A stretch of DNA of 64,000 nucleotides, taken from positions 62,001-126,000 of the forward strand of contig NZ_JAHLSY010000003.1 in NCBI RefSeq assembly GCF_019049855.1, read 5' to 3'. The DNA comes from Hydrogenophilus thiooxidans. GTDB taxonomy: Bacteria > Pseudomonadota > Gammaproteobacteria > Burkholderiales > Rhodocyclaceae. The position numbers and the translations under genes were made by a program. The notes below the pieces were generated by a model. That model worked only from the letters and a program-made list of their open reading frames with translations, ran no database searches and was not told the origin of the DNA. Positions 36,799 through 48,401 of the stretch are shown here, piece by piece. How positions within the stretch are numbered: the first letter of the stretch is position 1; each line of letters opens with the position of its first letter.

Positions 36799-37192
36799 CG
36801 CGCTTCCCTGCGTCAGCCGTTGGCGCTGCGTCGCTGGCGCGCCGTTCGGCCGCAACACGGTCGATGAGTTGCGTGAGCGCAACGCCGCGCTCAATCGACG
36901 TGTCGTAAAGAAAATGGAGTTGGGGCACCTTGTAGGTGGTGAGGCGCTTCGCCAAATGCTGGCGGAGAAACCCTTTGGCGCGTTCAAGCCCGACAATCGC
37001 CTCGCGGACCCGTTCCGCTCCTTCCCAGCTGGAGAGGTACACCTTCGCGTGCGCGAGATCGTTCGAGACCTCGACTGCGGTAATCGTGACCACGCCAACG
37101 CGCGGGTCTTTAACCTCGCGCCGGATGAGTTCGGCCAGGTGCTGTTGAATCGCATCCGCAACGCGTCGGGCGCGGGGAAAGTCCTTGGGCAT
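36770..37192 (-). CDS. rbfA: Ribosome-binding factor A
   Basis: A 140-residue KH-like protein that binds the 5' region of 16S rRNA during 30S maturation. The pattern RARRVADAIQQHLAELIRREV, then VTITAVEVSNDLAHAKVYLS and KRLTTYKVPQLHFLYD is diagnostic. ATG 37192 has AAGGAG 5-10 bases upstream. The last 25 residues are a charged, non-conserved tail rich in Ala, Asp, Glu and Arg. It follows infB by 10 bases. Confidence 0.95.
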   Translation of the reverse strand: MPKDFPRARRVADAIQQHLAELIRREVKDPRVGVVTITAVEVSNDLAHAKVYLSSWEGAERVREAIVGLERAKGFLRQHLAKRLTTYKVPQLHFLYDTSIERGVALTQLIDRVAAERRASDAAPTADAGKRDDGATERRD

Positions 37193-37202
37193 CGATCGCT
37201 CC

Positions 37203-40064
37203 TTACAGCGTGCGCGCAACCTCTTTCACTTCGAAGACCTCGATCTGGTCCCCCTCTTGGATCTCCTGGAAGTTCTTGATCGAAAGCCCACACTCATAGC
37301 CTGCTTTGACTTCGCGCACGTCTTCCTTGAACCGTTTGAGCGAATCGAGTTCGCCTTCGTAGATCACCACGTTGTCGCGCAACACCCGAACGCGGGCGCT
37401 GCGGCGCACCACCCCTTCGAGGACGTAGCACCCAGCGACGGTCCCCACTTTCGGCACGCGGAAGGTCTGGCGCACTTCGACAAGCCCCAGGGTCTCTTCC
37501 TTGCGCTCGGGCGAAAGAAGCCCAGCCATCGCCGCCTTGACCTCGTCGACCGCATCGTAGATGATGTTGTAGTAGCGGATGTCGACGTCGTAGGTCTCGG
37601 CCAGTTTGCGGGCGTTTGCGTCAGCCCGCACGTTGAAGCCGATGATCACAGCACCGGAAGCCTGCGCCAAGTTCACGTCGCTTTCGGTGATCCCGCCCAC
37701 GCCGGAGTGGACCACCTGCACCTGCACTTCGTCGGTGGAGAGCTTGGTGAGCGCTTGGGCAAGCGCCTCGGCAGAACCTTGAACGTCGGCTTTGACGATG
37801 ATCGGCAATTTCTTGACATCGCCCTGCCCCATCTGGTCGAAGAGATTTTCCAGTTTGAGGGCTTGACTCTTCGCCAGCTTCTGCTCACGGTACTTCCCTT
37901 GACGGTAGAGGGCGATCTCCCGCGCTTTGCGTTCGTCCGGTAGGACGTAGAACGCCTCACCCGCTTGCGGCACCTCTTCAAGCCCCAGGATCTCCGCGGG
38001 CATCGACGGCCCTGCTTCGTCGATTTGCCGTCCGGTTTCGTCGAGCATCGCGCGCACCCGACCCCAGGTGGCGCCCGCCAAGACGACGTCCCCTCTGCGC
38101 AGCGTCCCGCTTTGCACCAGCACGGTGGCAACCGGCCCGCGGCCGCGGTCGAGCCGCGCTTCGATCACCAGTCCTTTCGCGGGGCCCGTTTTCGGCGCTT
38201 TGAGTTCGAGGACCTCGGCCACCAACAGGATCGACTCCAGGAGTTCGTCGATGCCTTGCCCGGTCTTCGCCGAAACATTGACGAAAATGGTGTCCCCACC
38301 GTACTCTTCCGGAATCACCCCTTCGGCGACCAGCTCCTGACGGACCCGGTCGGGGTTCGCTTCCGGTTTGTCGATCTTGTTCACGGCGACGACGATCGGT
38401 ACATTGGCCGCTTTGGCGTGGTGGATCGCCTCCCGGGTCTGGGGCATGACGCCGTCATCCGCCGCAACGACCAGGACGACGACGTCGGTTGCCTGCGCTC
38501 CACGGGCGCGCATCGCGGTAAACGCCTCGTGGCCCGGGGTATCGAGAAAGGTAACCACCCCTTTTGGCGTTTCGACGTGGTACGCGCCGATGTGCTGAGT
38601 GATGCCCCCCGCTTCACCCGCCGCGACCTTGGTGCGGCGAATGAAGTCCAGAAGCGACGTCTTACCGTGGTCGACGTGCCCCATCACCGTGACGACCGGA
38701 GGCCGCGGTTCGGGCGTCCGGTCGAGTTCGGCGCCAAAGGTCTCGAGGAACGCATCAGGGTCGTCGAGTTTCGCGGCAACCGCTTTGTGCCCCATCTCTT
38801 CGACGGCGAGCATCGCGGTCTCTTGGTCGAGCACCTGGTTGATCGTCGCCATCACCCCCAATTTCATCAACGTCTTGATGAGGTCGACCGCTTTGACCGC
38901 CATCGCGTGCGCCAACTCGGCAACCGTGATCGTTTCGGGCACATGGATTTCCCGCACGACCGGTTCGGTCGGTGCTTGAAAACCGTGTTCTTCGTCGCGC
39001 TGCTGACGTTTGTTGCCCTTCTTCTTGCTTCCTTTCCCTTTCCAGCCGCTCTCGCCATCGTCAAGCGCGCGCACCTTGAGGCCACCCTTGCGGTTGGCCC
39101 GCTCTTCGCGCTCTTTCTCTTTGGTTTTCTTGCCCTTCTCTTTTGCCTTCTTGGCCGTTTCCGTCGCGGTAACTGGCGTCACCTCTTGCAAAGCGTCATT
39201 GTCTGCACTAGGCTTGTCCTCCTCTGCGGCACCCTTTTCGGCAGCTTCGGCTTGTTTGGCTGCCTGCCGCGCCGCTTCGCGCGCCCGACGTTCGCGCAGT
39301 TCCGCTTCCTGAATCGCGCGCAGTTTCGCTTGCCGCTCGGCTTCTAGTCGGCGCCGTTCGAGCTCTTCTGGCGACAAGACCGGGTGCAAGGTTCGATCCT
39401 TCGCAACCGGTTCACCCGGCTTTGCCTCTGCCCCTTTCTGCGCTTTCGCTTTGCGCTTGACGCTGCTGGTAGCAGGCTGAGCGACCGGCTGCGCCTTGCC
39501 AACCGCTTCCGGGGGTTCGAGGGCAGGTTCTGGTCGCGCTGCCTCGTTGGGTTCGGTCGATGCCGCGTTGGCGGATACATCGTTCCCACCCTCCTGTGGC
39601 GGTCTCGCCTTCTCAGCGGCCGATACGGTCGCGTGCGCCGTTTCCGTTTGGGCTGTCTCCGAAGCGCGCACGGGTGACTCGGAGGCGCTTGGCGCCGCTA
39701 AGGGGGTTTCGCCAGCGCGCAGCGCTGCTTCCACCTTCGCTTTTTCTTCCTGAGTCTTCGCAAGGAGCGCTTCTTTCTTCACCAAGACCCGTTTTTTGCG
39801 CACTTCGACCTGAACCGTGCGGGCGCGGCCAGACGCGTCAGTGGCACGGATCGCGGTGGTCTCCTTACGCTTGAGGGTGATGCGCTTCTCATCCCCAGCG
39901 CCATGTTGGCGTTTGAGGTAATCGAGCAGTTTGGCTTTGTCGTCTGCGGTAAGCGGACTTTCGGGCCCTTCGGCGGAGACTCCGGCTTCGCGAAGCTGGG
40001 TAATGAGTTTGGCGACGGGAACGCCCAGCTCTTGCGCAAATGCTTTGACGTTTTCGGTATCCAT
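37203..40064 (-). CDS. infB: Translation initiation factor IF-2
   Basis: A 953-residue GTPase that brings fMet-tRNA to the 30S subunit. An IF2_N domain lies at residues 1-50 ([19 protein letters not shown]). A long Ala/Glu/Lys/Arg-rich linker spans about residues 90-370, followed by a second IF2_N-like segment near 375-420. The G domain begins with GHVDHGKTS at residues 462-470, with [20 protein letters not shown] and [10 protein letters not shown]. Beta-barrel and C-terminal domains follow. ATG 40064 has GGGAGGAG upstream. It lies between nusA and rbfA. Confidence 0.97.
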   Translation of the reverse strand: MDTENVKAFAQELGVPVAKLITQLREAGVSAEGPESPLTADDKAKLLDYLKRQHGAGDEKRITLKRKETTAIRATDASGRARTVQVEVRKKRVLVKKEALLAKTQEEKAKVEAALRAGETPLAAPSASESPVRASETAQTETAHATVSAAEKARPPQEGGNDVSANAASTEPNEAARPEPALEPPEAVGKAQPVAQPATSSVKRKAKAQKGAEAKPGEPVAKDRTLHPVLSPEELERRRLEAERQAKLRAIQEAELRERRAREAARQAAKQAEAAEKGAAEEDKPSADNDALQEVTPVTATETAKKAKEKGKKTKEKEREERANRKGGLKVRALDDGESGWKGKGSKKKGNKRQQRDEEHGFQAPTEPVVREIHVPETITVAELAHAMAVKAVDLIKTLMKLGVMATINQVLDQETAMLAVEEMGHKAVAAKLDDPDAFLETFGAELDRTPEPRPPVVTVMGHVDHGKTSLLDFIRRTKVAAGEAGGITQHIGAYHVETPKGVVTFLDTPGHEAFTAMRARGAQATDVVVLVVAADDGVMPQTREAIHHAKAANVPIVVAVNKIDKPEANPDRVRQELVAEGVIPEEYGGDTIFVNVSAKTGQGIDELLESILLVAEVLELKAPKTGPAKGLVIEARLDRGRGPVATVLVQSGTLRRGDVVLAGATWGRVRAMLDETGRQIDEAGPSMPAEILGLEEVPQAGEAFYVLPDERKAREIALYRQGKYREQKLAKSQALKLENLFDQMGQGDVKKLPIIVKADVQGSAEALAQALTKLSTDEVQVQVVHSGVGGITESDVNLAQASGAVIIGFNVRADANARKLAETYDVDIRYYNIIYDAVDEVKAAMAGLLSPERKEETLGLVEVRQTFRVPKVGTVAGCYVLEGVVRRSARVRVLRDNVVIYEGELDSLKRFKEDVREVKAGYECGLSIKNFQEIQEGDQIEVFEVKEVARTL

Positions 40065-40077
40065 GGCGGCTCCTCCC

Positions 40078-41550
40078 TTATTCGAACCAGTGGGCGCGCG
40101 CCTGGCTGATCAGCGATGCAGCCCGCTCAGCGTCGATCCCTGTGATCTCGACCAATTCGTCGGTTGCCAGCTCGCCCAGATCGTCGCGCGTGACGATGCC
40201 GGATTTGGCCAGTTTGACCGCGATTTGACGATCCATCCCTTCCAATGCCAACAACTCGGGCTCCAGTTTCTCGATCGCCTCCTCTTCGGCGATCGCGTCG
40301 GTAAGCAACGCGTTGCGCGCGCGCTCACGCAACGCTTGGACGATCTCCTCATCGAGCCCTTCGATCTCCAAGAGCTCCGCAATCGGAACGTACGCAACCT
40401 CTTCGAGCGTGGTAAACCCTTCGTCGATCAAGAGATCGGCCAGATCGTCGTCGACGTCGAGTTTTTCCATGAAGAACTGGCGCAACGCCTGCCGCTCCGC
40501 CTCTTTGCGTTCGCGCGACTCCGATTCGCTCATCAGGTTGATCGTCCAGCCGGTGAGCTCCGAGGCGAGCTTGACATTCTGCCCGCCACGACCGATCGCG
40601 ATCGCCAAATTGGCATCATCGACCACGACGTCCATCGCGTGCTTCTCTTCGTCGACGACGATCGAAACCACTTCTGCGGGCTGCAGCGCAGCGATCACGA
40701 ATTGCGCCGGGTCCGGCGACCAGACGATGATGTCGATGTGCTCCATCGCGATCTCTTGCCGCACCGCCATCACGCGCGTCCCTTTCATTCCGACGCACGC
40801 CCCCACGGGATCGAGCCGCGGGTCATGCGAATGGACCGCGATCTTCGAGCGTAGGCCCGGGTCGCGTGCACACCCTTTGATCTCGATAATCCCTTCTTCG
40901 ATCTCCGGCACCTCCAATTCGAAGAGCGCGACGACAAATTCGGGCGAACTGCGCGACAAGATGATCTGCGGGCCCCGCCCCTGACGGTCGATCCGTTTGA
41001 CCACCGCCCGCACGCGGTCGCCGACGCGCAACGCTTCGCGCGGGATCATCTCTTCCCGCGGCAGCAGCGCCTCCAACCGACCGATCTCGACAAAGGCGTT
41101 TCCCCGCTCCATGCGCTTGATCACGCCAGTGACCAGGCGATCGTCGCGCTCAAGGAACTCTTTGAGCATCTGCTCGCGTTCCGCGTCGCGAATCTTCTGC
41201 AAAATGATCTGTTTCGCGGTCTGCGCGCCGATGCGCCCAAGTTCGACCACCGGGATCTCTTCTTCGTAGTAGTCGCCGGGTTTGATGTCTGGTTTGAGCT
41301 CGCGAGCGTCGATCAGACCCATTTCCCGCTCGTCGTTCTTGACTTCGGCATCGGGCAGCACCAGCCAACGGCGCCACGCGCGATAGGTGCCGTGCTCGCG
41401 ATCGATCTCGACCCGCACGTCGGCGTCTTCATGCAGATGCTTTTTCGTGGCCGAGGCGAGCGCCGCTTCGAGCGCGGAAAAAACCACTTCCTTCGTGACA
41501 TTTTTTTCGTGCGCCAACGCATCGGCCAAGAGCAACATTTCCCGACTCAT
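40078..41550 (-). CDS. nusA: Transcription termination/antitermination factor NusA
   Basis: A 490-residue protein that binds RNA polymerase and RNA and modulates pausing, termination and antitermination. The N-terminal domain ([21 protein letters not shown]) leads to an S1 domain, then two KH domains ([27 protein letters not shown] and [20 protein letters not shown]). Two acidic C-terminal helix-hairpin repeats follow (residues 365-425 and 440-490). ATG 41550 is chosen because the protein begins as NusA proteins do; the upstream extension is not conserved. It is separated from rimP by 25 bases. Confidence 0.97.
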   Translation of the reverse strand: MSREMLLLADALAHEKNVTKEVVFSALEAALASATKKHLHEDADVRVEIDREHGTYRAWRRWLVLPDAEVKNDEREMGLIDARELKPDIKPGDYYEEEIPVVELGRIGAQTAKQIILQKIRDAEREQMLKEFLERDDRLVTGVIKRMERGNAFVEIGRLEALLPREEMIPREALRVGDRVRAVVKRIDRQGRGPQIILSRSSPEFVVALFELEVPEIEEGIIEIKGCARDPGLRSKIAVHSHDPRLDPVGACVGMKGTRVMAVRQEIAMEHIDIIVWSPDPAQFVIAALQPAEVVSIVVDEEKHAMDVVVDDANLAIAIGRGGQNVKLASELTGWTINLMSESESRERKEAERQALRQFFMEKLDVDDDLADLLIDEGFTTLEEVAYVPIAELLEIEGLDEEIVQALRERARNALLTDAIAEEEAIEKLEPELLALEGMDRQIAVKLAKSGIVTRDDLGELATDELVEITGIDAERAASLISQARAHWFE

Positions 41551-41575
41551 CGCAACGTCCTTTCCCTCATTCTTT

Positions 41576-42010
41576 TCACTCGAAGCGCGGGACCAAGCGC
41601 GCTTTGTCCAGCATATCCCACGCGACCACGACCGCAACGCCGTCGTCCAGCATCAAGGTCACCGCTTGGTCGGTAACCTGGGCGATCTGCCCGACGAAAT
41701 GACGCCGCCCGTCGATCGCCTCCCGGGTGCGCAACTGCGCCCGTTCTCCCAGGAATCGGGCAAAATGGGCCGGCTTTTTCAACACCCGGTCGAGCCCGGG
41801 GGAAGAGACCTCCAGTCGGTCGTAGTCGACCCCTTCGACCTCGAAGAGGTGTTGCAGCTGGTTGCTCACCCGCTCACAATCGTCGAGCGTGATCCCCGTG
41901 GGGGCGTCGATGAAGACGCGGATGAGCCGCCCCCGCGGGCTCAATTCCAAATCCAGCAGCTCGTAGCCAAGCCCTTCGGCTACGCGTTCGATCATCTGTT
42001 CCAGGTTCAT
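41576..42010 (-). CDS. rimP: Ribosome maturation factor RimP
   Basis: A 144-residue factor for early 30S assembly. The pattern [35 protein letters not shown] and [15 protein letters not shown] is diagnostic. ATG 42010 is chosen because only this start gives the family N-terminus ([13 protein letters not shown]). No clear Shine-Dalgarno precedes it. A terminator-like hairpin with a T-run ends 16 bases before the ATG on the transcribed strand, which is odd for the first gene of the nus operon. Confidence 0.92.
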   Translation of the reverse strand: MNLEQMIERVAEGLGYELLDLELSPRGRLIRVFIDAPTGITLDDCERVSNQLQHLFEVEGVDYDRLEVSSPGLDRVLKKPAHFARFLGERAQLRTREAIDGRRHFVGQIAQVTDQAVTLMLDDGVAVVVAWDMLDKARLVPRFE

Positions 42011-42025
42011 AAGAGTCACAAACAA

Positions 42026-42049
42026 AAAATGGGCGTTATCGCCCATTTT
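42026..42049 (-). terminator. terminator-like hairpin just before rimP
   Basis: AAAATGGGCG-(4 bases)-CGCCCATTTT forms a 10-base stem. On the minus strand a run of T follows (TTTTTTGTTTG), so it has the form of an intrinsic terminator. It may end purL (stop at 42132) or act as an attenuator in the nus-operon leader. Confidence 0.65.
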
Positions 42050-42131
42050 CCGAAAAAGAGACGGAAACGGCGAAGCGGCACTTGGCCCCTTCGACAATCG
42101 TTATTATGATAACTCGAATCGCGACAAAAGG

Positions 42132-45100
42132 CTAGCCTATCCAGCGACGCGCATTGGCAAAGAGCCGATACCAGGGGCTTTTCTCGCCAAGCCCCTCGGG
42201 TGCCCAGCTCCACTGCACCGTTCGGAATGCCCGCTCGGGGTGCGGCATCAGAATCGTGAACCGTCCGTCCGCTGTCGTGAAGCCGTTGAGCCCCCCCGGC
42301 GAGCCGTTGGGGTTGAACGGGTAGCGCTCGGTGGCGCGGCCATAATGGTCGATGTAGCGAATCGTTGCCAACGCCTGATGTTGCCGATCGGGATCCTCCC
42401 AATGCGCCCGACCCTCCCCGTGGGAGACGACGATCGGTAGCCGCGCCCCGGCCATATCGGTAAAGAGGATCGAGGGGCTGGGTAGTACCTCGACCATCGC
42501 GAAACGCGCTTCGAACCGTTCGGAACGGTTCGCGACGAACTTCGGCCAGTGTTCCGCTCCCGGGATGATCGGCGCAAGGTGCGCCATCATCTGACAGCCG
42601 TTGCAGATCCCGAGCGCAAAGGTATCCGGGCGGGCAAAAAATTCGGCGAACTGCGTTTTCAGCGCCTCATTGAAGAGGATTGCCGTAGCCCAGCCACGTC
42701 CGGCGCCCAGCACGTCACCGTACGAAAACCCGCCGCACGCGGCAAGCCCTACGAACTCGCGCAGATGGCGCCGCCCCGCGATGAGGTCACTCATCGTCAC
42801 GTCGACCGCTTCAAACCCTGCCGCGTCGAATGCGGCGGCCATCTCGCGATGGCTATTTACCCCCTGTTCGCGCAGGATCGCGACCCGCGGACGCACGCCA
42901 GTGGCGATGAGCGCAGCGGCGGGATCTTCGTCGGGGTCGAAGGTGAGGACGCAATGAAGCCCCGGATCTTGGGCATCGCCCAACGCCTCGAATTCGGATT
43001 CGGCACAGACTTCGTCGTCACGGAGCCGCGCGATGCGTCGGCTCACTTCGCTCCAACGCTGCCACAGCACGGTTCGCTTCTCGTGAAAAAGCAGCGCCCC
43101 TTCCAGCCAGATGCGCAATTCGTCGTAAGTATTGAGGGTGCCGACGAAATGGAACGTCAGCCGATGCTGCTGCAAAATCGCGAGCACCGCGTCGCGATCG
43201 CTGCGGCGAATCTGCACAAGCGCCCCAGGCGCTTCGCTAAAGAGCGCGGCAAGCGCCGCGTCGTTGCGCCGCCCAGCCACCGTGTCGTTGCGCTTGGTGT
43301 AGTCGATGTCGTGCGTGGCGCGGTCATACGCCAAGGTATCGAGCTGCAGCGTCACCCCGACACCCGAAGCGAACATCATCTCGGCCGCGGTCGCGAGCAG
43401 CCCGCCATCGGAGCGGTCGTGGTAAGCCAGGATCAGGTCGTTTGCTTTGAGCGCTTGCAACGCCTCCCAGAACGCCACGAGGGTTTCCGGCGCGCAGTCA
43501 GGGGGGGTTTCCCCTTGCGAATCGAACACCTGCGCGAGAATCGAGCCACCCAAGCGGTTGCGCGCGCCGTCCAAGTCGATCAGCAATAGCTCGGTTTCGG
43601 GGGTGTCGCGATCGAGCACGGGAGTAAGCGTCCGCCGAACGTCGGTGACCGCAGCAAATGCGGTGCAGATCAGGGAAACGGGTGCGATCACCGCTTTCGC
43701 TTCCCCCGTTTCAGGGTCGTGCCAGACCGTTTTCATCGACAGCGAATCTTTGCCCACGGGGATCGCAAGACCGGACGCGACGCAGAAGTCGCGCGCCGCC
43801 TCTACGGCGCGGTAAAGGTTCGCGTCTTCGCCACGATGCCCTGCTGCGGCCATCCAGTTTGCGGAGAGTTTCACCGTGGTAAGCGGTCCGCGCACGTCGG
43901 CAGCCGCCAGATTGGTGACCGCCTCGGCAATCGCCAGGCGAACCGACGCCGCAGGGTCGTTGATCGCAACGGGCGTTCGTTCGCCCATCGCGATCGCTTC
44001 ACCGCCGAACCCGACGAAATCGGCAGCGGTCACCGCGACGTCGGCAACCGGTACCTGCCAGCGCCCCACCAGTTGGTCGCGCGCGGTCAATCCCCCGACG
44101 GTGCGGTCACCGATCGTGATCAGGAACTTCTTGCTCGCCACTGCGGGGTGAGCGAGGACTCGCATCACCGCGTCGCGCAGATCGATGGTGGTGAGGTCAA
44201 AGGGGGGCAAAAAAATGGTGCGACTTGCCACCACCCGTTTCATGCGCGGGGACTTACCCAGCAGGATCTCCATTGGGAGCGCAACTGGATCGTTAGCGAA
44301 GAGGCGGTCATGCACGCGGAGCATCCCATCCTCGGTCGCTTCGCCGACGACCGCGAACGGGCACCGTTCCCGCGCACAAATCGCCGCGAACCGCTCCAGT
44401 TGCGTCGGATCGATCGCCAGCACGTACCGCTCTTGCGCCTCGTTACACCAGATTTCACGCGGGCTCATCCCGGGCTCTTCGATGGGCACCTCGCGCAACT
44501 CGATCGTAGCACCCAGTCCCGCCCCATCGACCAGTTCGGGAAGGGCGTTCGAAAGGCCCCCGGCACCCACGTCGTGGATCGAGAGAATCGGGTTCTCTGC
44601 CCCCAAGGCCCAACAACGGTCGATCACCTCCTGACAACGGCGCTGCATTTCCGGGTTGTCACGCTGCACCGACGCGAAATCGAGTTCCGCGTCGTTCGCG
44701 CCCGTAGCCATCGACGAAGCCGCACCGCCCCCGAGACCGATGAGCATCCCCGGCCCACCCAACTGCACCAGGAGCGTTCCGGGCGCAAAACCGACTTTGT
44801 GGCTCTGTTCCGCAGCGATCGCGCCCAAACCGCCTGCGATCATGATCGGTTTGTGGTAGCCGCGCACCTCGCCTTGGACTTCGCGCTCGAACGTACGGAA
44901 ATAACCACACAGATTGGGACGCCCGAATTCGTTATTGAACGCCGCGGCACCCAGCGGCCCTTCGATCATGATCTCGAGCGGCGACGCGATCCGATCGGGC
45001 TTGCCGTAGGGTTTTTCCCACGGTTGGACGAAATCGGGCAAGTGCAGGTTCGAGACGGTAAACCCAACCAACCCCATTTTCGGGGAAGCGCCACGGCCGG

Positions 45101-46082
45101 TCGCCCCTTCGTCGCGGATCTCACCGCCTGCCCCCGTCGCGGCGCCCGGATAGGGAGAGATCGCGGTGGGGTGGTTGTGGGTTTCGACCTTGCCCAGATA
45201 ATGGGTGACCATTTCGTGCGCGCACCAGACCCCTTCCGAATCCGGAAACCACCGCGCCACGGTTCGTCCGGTGAAAATCGCCGCGTTGTCGGCGTATGCG
45301 ACCACCGTCCCCTCCGGATGGGCTGCGTGGGTATCTCGGATCATCGCAAAGAGCGACTGCGCCATCGGCCGGCCGTCGATCACCCACTCGGCGTTGAAAA
45401 TCTTGTGACGGCAATGCTCCGAATTGGCTTGCGCGAACATCGTCAGTTCGACGTCGGTAGGATCGCGCCCCAGTTCGGTGAAAGCAGCGAAGAGGTAATC
45501 GATCTCGTCTTCGGAAAGCGCGAGCCCCCATTCGCGATTCGCCCGTTCGATCGCGGCACGCCCTTCGGTCATCACCGGCGCGGTAGCGAGTGGTTTCGGG
45601 GAATAATGGGCAAAGAGCGCCTCCCCTGCCTCCGAGTCCTTTAGAATCGATTGCGTCATCCGATCGTGGAGCAATGCGGCAACGCCAGCTTGTTGCTCGG
45701 GGGTCAAGCTCTCCCATTCGGCGACGCGAATCGCCGTACCGTGTTCGATGCGCTTCACCGCGGTCAACCCACACTGATGCAGAATTTCGGTGGCCTTCGA
45801 CGACCACGGTGAAATCGTCCCCAGCCGCGGCGCCACCAGAAACCCTGCGCTCCAACCGGGCACTTTTTGCCGTTCTGCCTGCAAAATTTGGGTCAAACGC
45901 GCTTCCAGCAACGCTGCATCCCCGTGGTCCGGCGCCAATTCCAGCCAATACCACGCATACGCGGTCACCGTCACACGGGTGCCCACCGCACGCGACACGC
46001 GCGCACTCGCGCTCGCTTCACGCGCCGCAGACCAAATAGGGGAACCCAGGAAATGCCAAATCGTCAGTGCAGAAGCGGGCAT
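42132..46082 (-). CDS. purL: Phosphoribosylformylglycinamidine synthase (single-chain PurL)
   Basis: A 1316-residue enzyme of purine synthesis that converts FGAR to FGAM using glutamine and ATP. This is the large proteobacterial form: an N-terminal PurS-like domain, two AIRS-like halves with ATP motifs ([22 protein letters not shown] and KDSLSMKT), and a C-terminal class I glutaminase ([42 protein letters not shown] with the catalytic Cys, HGEGRAHW). ATG 46082 is chosen because upstream residues are unlike PurL. It is divergent from the CBS-domain gene. Confidence 0.97.
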   Translation of the reverse strand: MPASALTIWHFLGSPIWSAAREASASARVSRAVGTRVTVTAYAWYWLELAPDHGDAALLEARLTQILQAERQKVPGWSAGFLVAPRLGTISPWSSKATEILHQCGLTAVKRIEHGTAIRVAEWESLTPEQQAGVAALLHDRMTQSILKDSEAGEALFAHYSPKPLATAPVMTEGRAAIERANREWGLALSEDEIDYLFAAFTELGRDPTDVELTMFAQANSEHCRHKIFNAEWVIDGRPMAQSLFAMIRDTHAAHPEGTVVAYADNAAIFTGRTVARWFPDSEGVWCAHEMVTHYLGKVETHNHPTAISPYPGAATGAGGEIRDEGATGRGASPKMGLVGFTVSNLHLPDFVQPWEKPYGKPDRIASPLEIMIEGPLGAAAFNNEFGRPNLCGYFRTFEREVQGEVRGYHKPIMIAGGLGAIAAEQSHKVGFAPGTLLVQLGGPGMLIGLGGGAASSMATGANDAELDFASVQRDNPEMQRRCQEVIDRCWALGAENPILSIHDVGAGGLSNALPELVDGAGLGATIELREVPIEEPGMSPREIWCNEAQERYVLAIDPTQLERFAAICARERCPFAVVGEATEDGMLRVHDRLFANDPVALPMEILLGKSPRMKRVVASRTIFLPPFDLTTIDLRDAVMRVLAHPAVASKKFLITIGDRTVGGLTARDQLVGRWQVPVADVAVTAADFVGFGGEAIAMGERTPVAINDPAASVRLAIAEAVTNLAAADVRGPLTTVKLSANWMAAAGHRGEDANLYRAVEAARDFCVASGLAIPVGKDSLSMKTVWHDPETGEAKAVIAPVSLICTAFAAVTDVRRTLTPVLDRDTPETELLLIDLDGARNRLGGSILAQVFDSQGETPPDCAPETLVAFWEALQALKANDLILAYHDRSDGGLLATAAEMMFASGVGVTLQLDTLAYDRATHDIDYTKRNDTVAGRRNDAALAALFSEAPGALVQIRRSDRDAVLAILQQHRLTFHFVGTLNTYDELRIWLEGALLFHEKRTVLWQRWSEVSRRIARLRDDEVCAESEFEALGDAQDPGLHCVLTFDPDEDPAAALIATGVRPRVAILREQGVNSHREMAAAFDAAGFEAVDVTMSDLIAGRRHLREFVGLAACGGFSYGDVLGAGRGWATAILFNEALKTQFAEFFARPDTFALGICNGCQMMAHLAPIIPGAEHWPKFVANRSERFEARFAMVEVLPSPSILFTDMAGARLPIVVSHGEGRAHWEDPDRQHQALATIRYIDHYGRATERYPFNPNGSPGGLNGFTTADGRFTILMPHPERAFRTVQWSWAPEGLGEKSPWYRLFANARRWIG

Positions 46083-46122
46083 CGCAAAACGCCTTTCACA
46101 GAATCCGTTGCCATCAACCGCA

Positions 46123-46148
46123 ATTGTACGCGGTTCTTTCGTTACAAT
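46123..46148. promoter_or_regulatory. inverted TACAAT boxes between purL and the CBS-domain gene
   Basis: ATTGTA (46123-46128) and TACAAT (46143-46148) form an inverted repeat with a 14-base spacer, in a 98-base divergent gap. Each arm could be a -10 box for one direction. The -35 partners are weak on both strands. Confidence 0.35.
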
Positions 46149-46180
46149 GAGAATAGGCCCAACCACACAAGGAGACAACC

Positions 46181-46759
46181 ATGACTGGAAAAGCGCTGCA
46201 ACCGATCCCGTTCCCCCAAAAGCCCTTCCTGTTGCAACCGCCGCGCGCCGATCGGCCGGCTACGCTCAACGCCCCGGCGATCGAGGTGCTGACCGATTTT
46301 TCCCGGACACCGCCGGTGGTCACCACCCCGGAAGAGTCGGTGGTAGACGCCGAGCAGCGGATGATCCGCCGTGGCGTGCGTTCCGTACTGGTCCTCAACG
46401 CAGAGGGACGAATCGTCGGCATTCTCACCGCTGCCGATATCTTGGGCGAAAAGCCACTGCGTTTCGCGCAAGACAACAATCTGGCCCCCACGGAGGTTCG
46501 TGTCGGGGATATCATGACCCCGATCGAGAAGATGGATGCGCTGACCTTCGAGCAGGTCAGTCGCGCAACGGTTGCCGATATCGTCGCGACGCTTCAGGCC
46601 TTGGGGCGCCAACATACGCTGGTCGTCGAAAAGCGTGACAGTGAATGGGTGGTGCGCGGCATCTTCTCCTCGACCCAAATCGCGCGCCAGCTCGGTACCG
46701 AAGTGCCAATCCTCGTGAAAGCCCGCACCTTCGCCGAAATCGAAGCGGAATTGAAGTGA
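46181..46759 (+). CDS. CBS-domain protein of unknown role
   Basis: A 192-residue protein made of two CBS motifs (residues 35-95 and 105-170). Short hallmark pieces are [23 protein letters not shown] and [11 protein letters not shown] pairs usually bind adenosine-type nucleotides and regulate a partner, but none is fused here. The start is ATG 46181, with AAGGAGA upstream. The stop overlaps the PAP2 gene start (GTGA), so it may be part of the membrane-glycolipid operon that follows. The function is unknown. Confidence 0.75.
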   Translation: MTGKALQPIPFPQKPFLLQPPRADRPATLNAPAIEVLTDFSRTPPVVTTPEESVVDAEQRMIRRGVRSVLVLNAEGRIVGILTAADILGEKPLRFAQDNNLAPTEVRVGDIMTPIEKMDALTFEQVSRATVADIVATLQALGRQHTLVVEKRDSEWVVRGIFSSTQIARQLGTEVPILVKARTFAEIEAELK

Positions 46760-47538
46760 TCCGCTCGCTCCTCGTCTCGGCACTGCTCTTTTTGGGGGTC
46801 GGTTACGGGCTAGGTACGCTTCCGGCAAACGAGACGCTCTTTCGCGTCATCAACCAAGGCGCCGCGGGTTTGCCCGCCTCTTTTTGGGCAACGCTCACCA
46901 ACCTGGGCGCGACGAGCGTCGCGGTGGCGCTGCTGGTTGCCGTCACCCCCTGGTCGATGCGACCGTTGTGGCTCGCGGCACTTGCGGCCCTTCCTACGAC
47001 GCTGCTCGTCCATGGCCTCAAAAAGGCGGTCGCAGCCCCTCGCCCCGCCGCGGTTCTCGAGCCGCAGCAGATCGTCTGGTTCGACCTGCTCCCCAAAAGC
47101 GGCGCGTTTCCGTCCGGTCATACCGCAACCGCTGTCATTCTGGGCGGGGCGCTCCTTTGCGGATTTGCTGTGCGTCGTAAGCGGGTGGCGGCTCAACAAC
47201 GCACTCTGCCCGAGGCAAGGATCTGGCTCATTGGCGCGGGGTTTGTCTTGCTGGTTTTCGCGATCGCGTTGTCGCGGGTCGCCGTTGGTGCCCACTGGCC
47301 CAGTGACGTGATCGGCGGGCTCGGCGCGGGGCTCTTTGGCTTGACCGTTGCCGCTTTTCTGATTCGCCGTTTTCCCGAACCATCCCCACAAACGACCCGA
47401 TTTTTGCTCGTCGGAGGGCTTGCGACGGCTGCCTACGCCCCTTTCGACCACGCAATTTATCCCAGCGGCGCCGCGCTCGTCTGGGTGGTTGCGCTCGCGG
47501 CGTGGGTCGGCGCCATACGGCGTTTTGGGGGGCAGTAG
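46756..47538 (+). CDS. PAP2-superfamily membrane phosphatase
   Basis: A 260-residue integral membrane protein with about six helices. All three phosphatase motifs are intact: KX6RP at K89-R96-P97, PSGH at 119-122, and SRX5H at S173-R174-H180. Family members dephosphorylate polyprenyl or lipid A phosphates on the periplasmic side. GTG 46756 overlaps the CBS-gene stop in GTGA. The flippase-like gene begins on the last base of its stop codon. The substrate cannot be read from sequence. Confidence 0.85.
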   Translation: MIRSLLVSALLFLGVGYGLGTLPANETLFRVINQGAAGLPASFWATLTNLGATSVAVALLVAVTPWSMRPLWLAALAALPTTLLVHGLKKAVAAPRPAAVLEPQQIVWFDLLPKSGAFPSGHTATAVILGGALLCGFAVRRKRVAAQQRTLPEARIWLIGAGFVLLVFAIALSRVAVGAHWPSDVIGGLGAGLFGLTVAAFLIRRFPEPSPQTTRFLLVGGLATAAYAPFDHAIYPSGAALVWVVALAAWVGAIRRFGGQ

Positions 47539-48401
47539 TGGGCCGAGCAGTTCGCATGATGGTCGCGATCGCCGTCACCGTCGGGTTGGCGGCGTGGTTC
47601 TTCCACCAGTACCACGACGCGGTCACCACCGCGCCTTGGCAGCAGTGGAACCTGCGCGATTTCGCTGGTCCTGCACTTCTCATCGTCGCAAGCCACCTGC
47701 TGCGTGCGGCGCGCCTCCATGCGGAACTGCGCGCGCTCTCTTTTGCTGCCTGTTGGCGACTGCTTGCGTACCATACCTTCTGGGTCAATATCCTGCCGAT
47801 GCGCAGCGGCGAGATGGCGCTGCCGTTGCTCCTGGCGCGACACCACCAGGTTCCACTCGTTCGCGCGACCGCAACCCTTTTGTGGCTGCGCGTGCAGGAT
47901 CTGATGGTGCTCATCCTCCTGGCAGCGATTCTCTGGCCTGAACTCCCCTTGTTCGTCCGTTTGGGTATCGTCGCACTCCTCGTTGTAGCCCTCCTGCTTC
48001 TGCCCTTTTGGCTGGCGCTCGTGGAACGGTTGCGTTGGCCGTGGCTTGAACGCTTCATCGCCGCGCTGCACATCGCGATTACCCATTCCCACTCTGTCTG
48101 GCATTGGACGATTGCCAATTGGTGTGTCAAAATCGCGGCGGTCGGGTGGCTTCTCGCTGCACTGCTGCCACTCGACGGTTTCGCAGCGTTGGGTGGCGCA
48201 TTGGCCGGAGAACTCGCGGCGATTCAACCCGTTCAAGGCATTGCCGGATTTGGTCCTTATGAGGCGGCAGTGGCTGCGCTGTGCCAAACGTTTTATGCGA
48301 TCCCCCTCGCTTCTGGCGTCGTGGCGGGGTTTGCCGCACACCTGCTGCTGTTGGCCGTGAGTACACTCATGGCGTTTTTGGCTTGGATCGGAAACCAATG
48401 A
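47538..48401 (+). CDS. Flippase-like membrane protein (UPF0104/AglD-type)
   Basis: A 287-residue protein with about seven hydrophobic helices and the family motif PVQGIAGFGPYEAAVAAL near residue 235. It belongs to the lysylphosphatidylglycerol-synthase transmembrane-region/UPF0104 group, whose members are implicated in lipid or polyprenyl-glycan handling. GTG 47538 is chosen because a GGGGGG run lies just upstream and the start overlaps the preceding stop by one base; ATG 47556 is the alternative. It precedes a GT2 gene with an ATGA overlap. Confidence 0.75.
   Translation: MGRAVRMMVAIAVTVGLAAWFFHQYHDAVTTAPWQQWNLRDFAGPALLIVASHLLRAARLHAELRALSFAACWRLLAYHTFWVNILPMRSGEMALPLLLARHHQVPLVRATATLLWLRVQDLMVLILLAAILWPELPLFVRLGIVALLVVALLLLPFWLALVERLRWPWLERFIAALHIAITHSHSVWHWTIANWCVKIAAVGWLLAALLPLDGFAALGGALAGELAAIQPVQGIAGFGPYEAAVAALCQTFYAIPLASGVVAGFAAHLLLLAVSTLMAFLAWIGNQ

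Noticed and set aside
38700-39800. Low-complexity stretch that could be a repeat array or CRISPR
   Set aside because: It is the Ala/Glu/Lys/Arg-rich linker of IF-2; no regular direct repeats with unique spacers.
42011-42097. Longer rimP start (TTG 42097) including the hairpin
   Set aside because: Its extra residues do not resemble RimP, and the hairpin would be translated; ATG 42010 gives the family N-terminus.
43719-45644. Open frame of about 640 codons opposite to purL
   Set aside because: Antisense shadow of purL in GC-rich sequence; no ribosome site and no recognisable domain.
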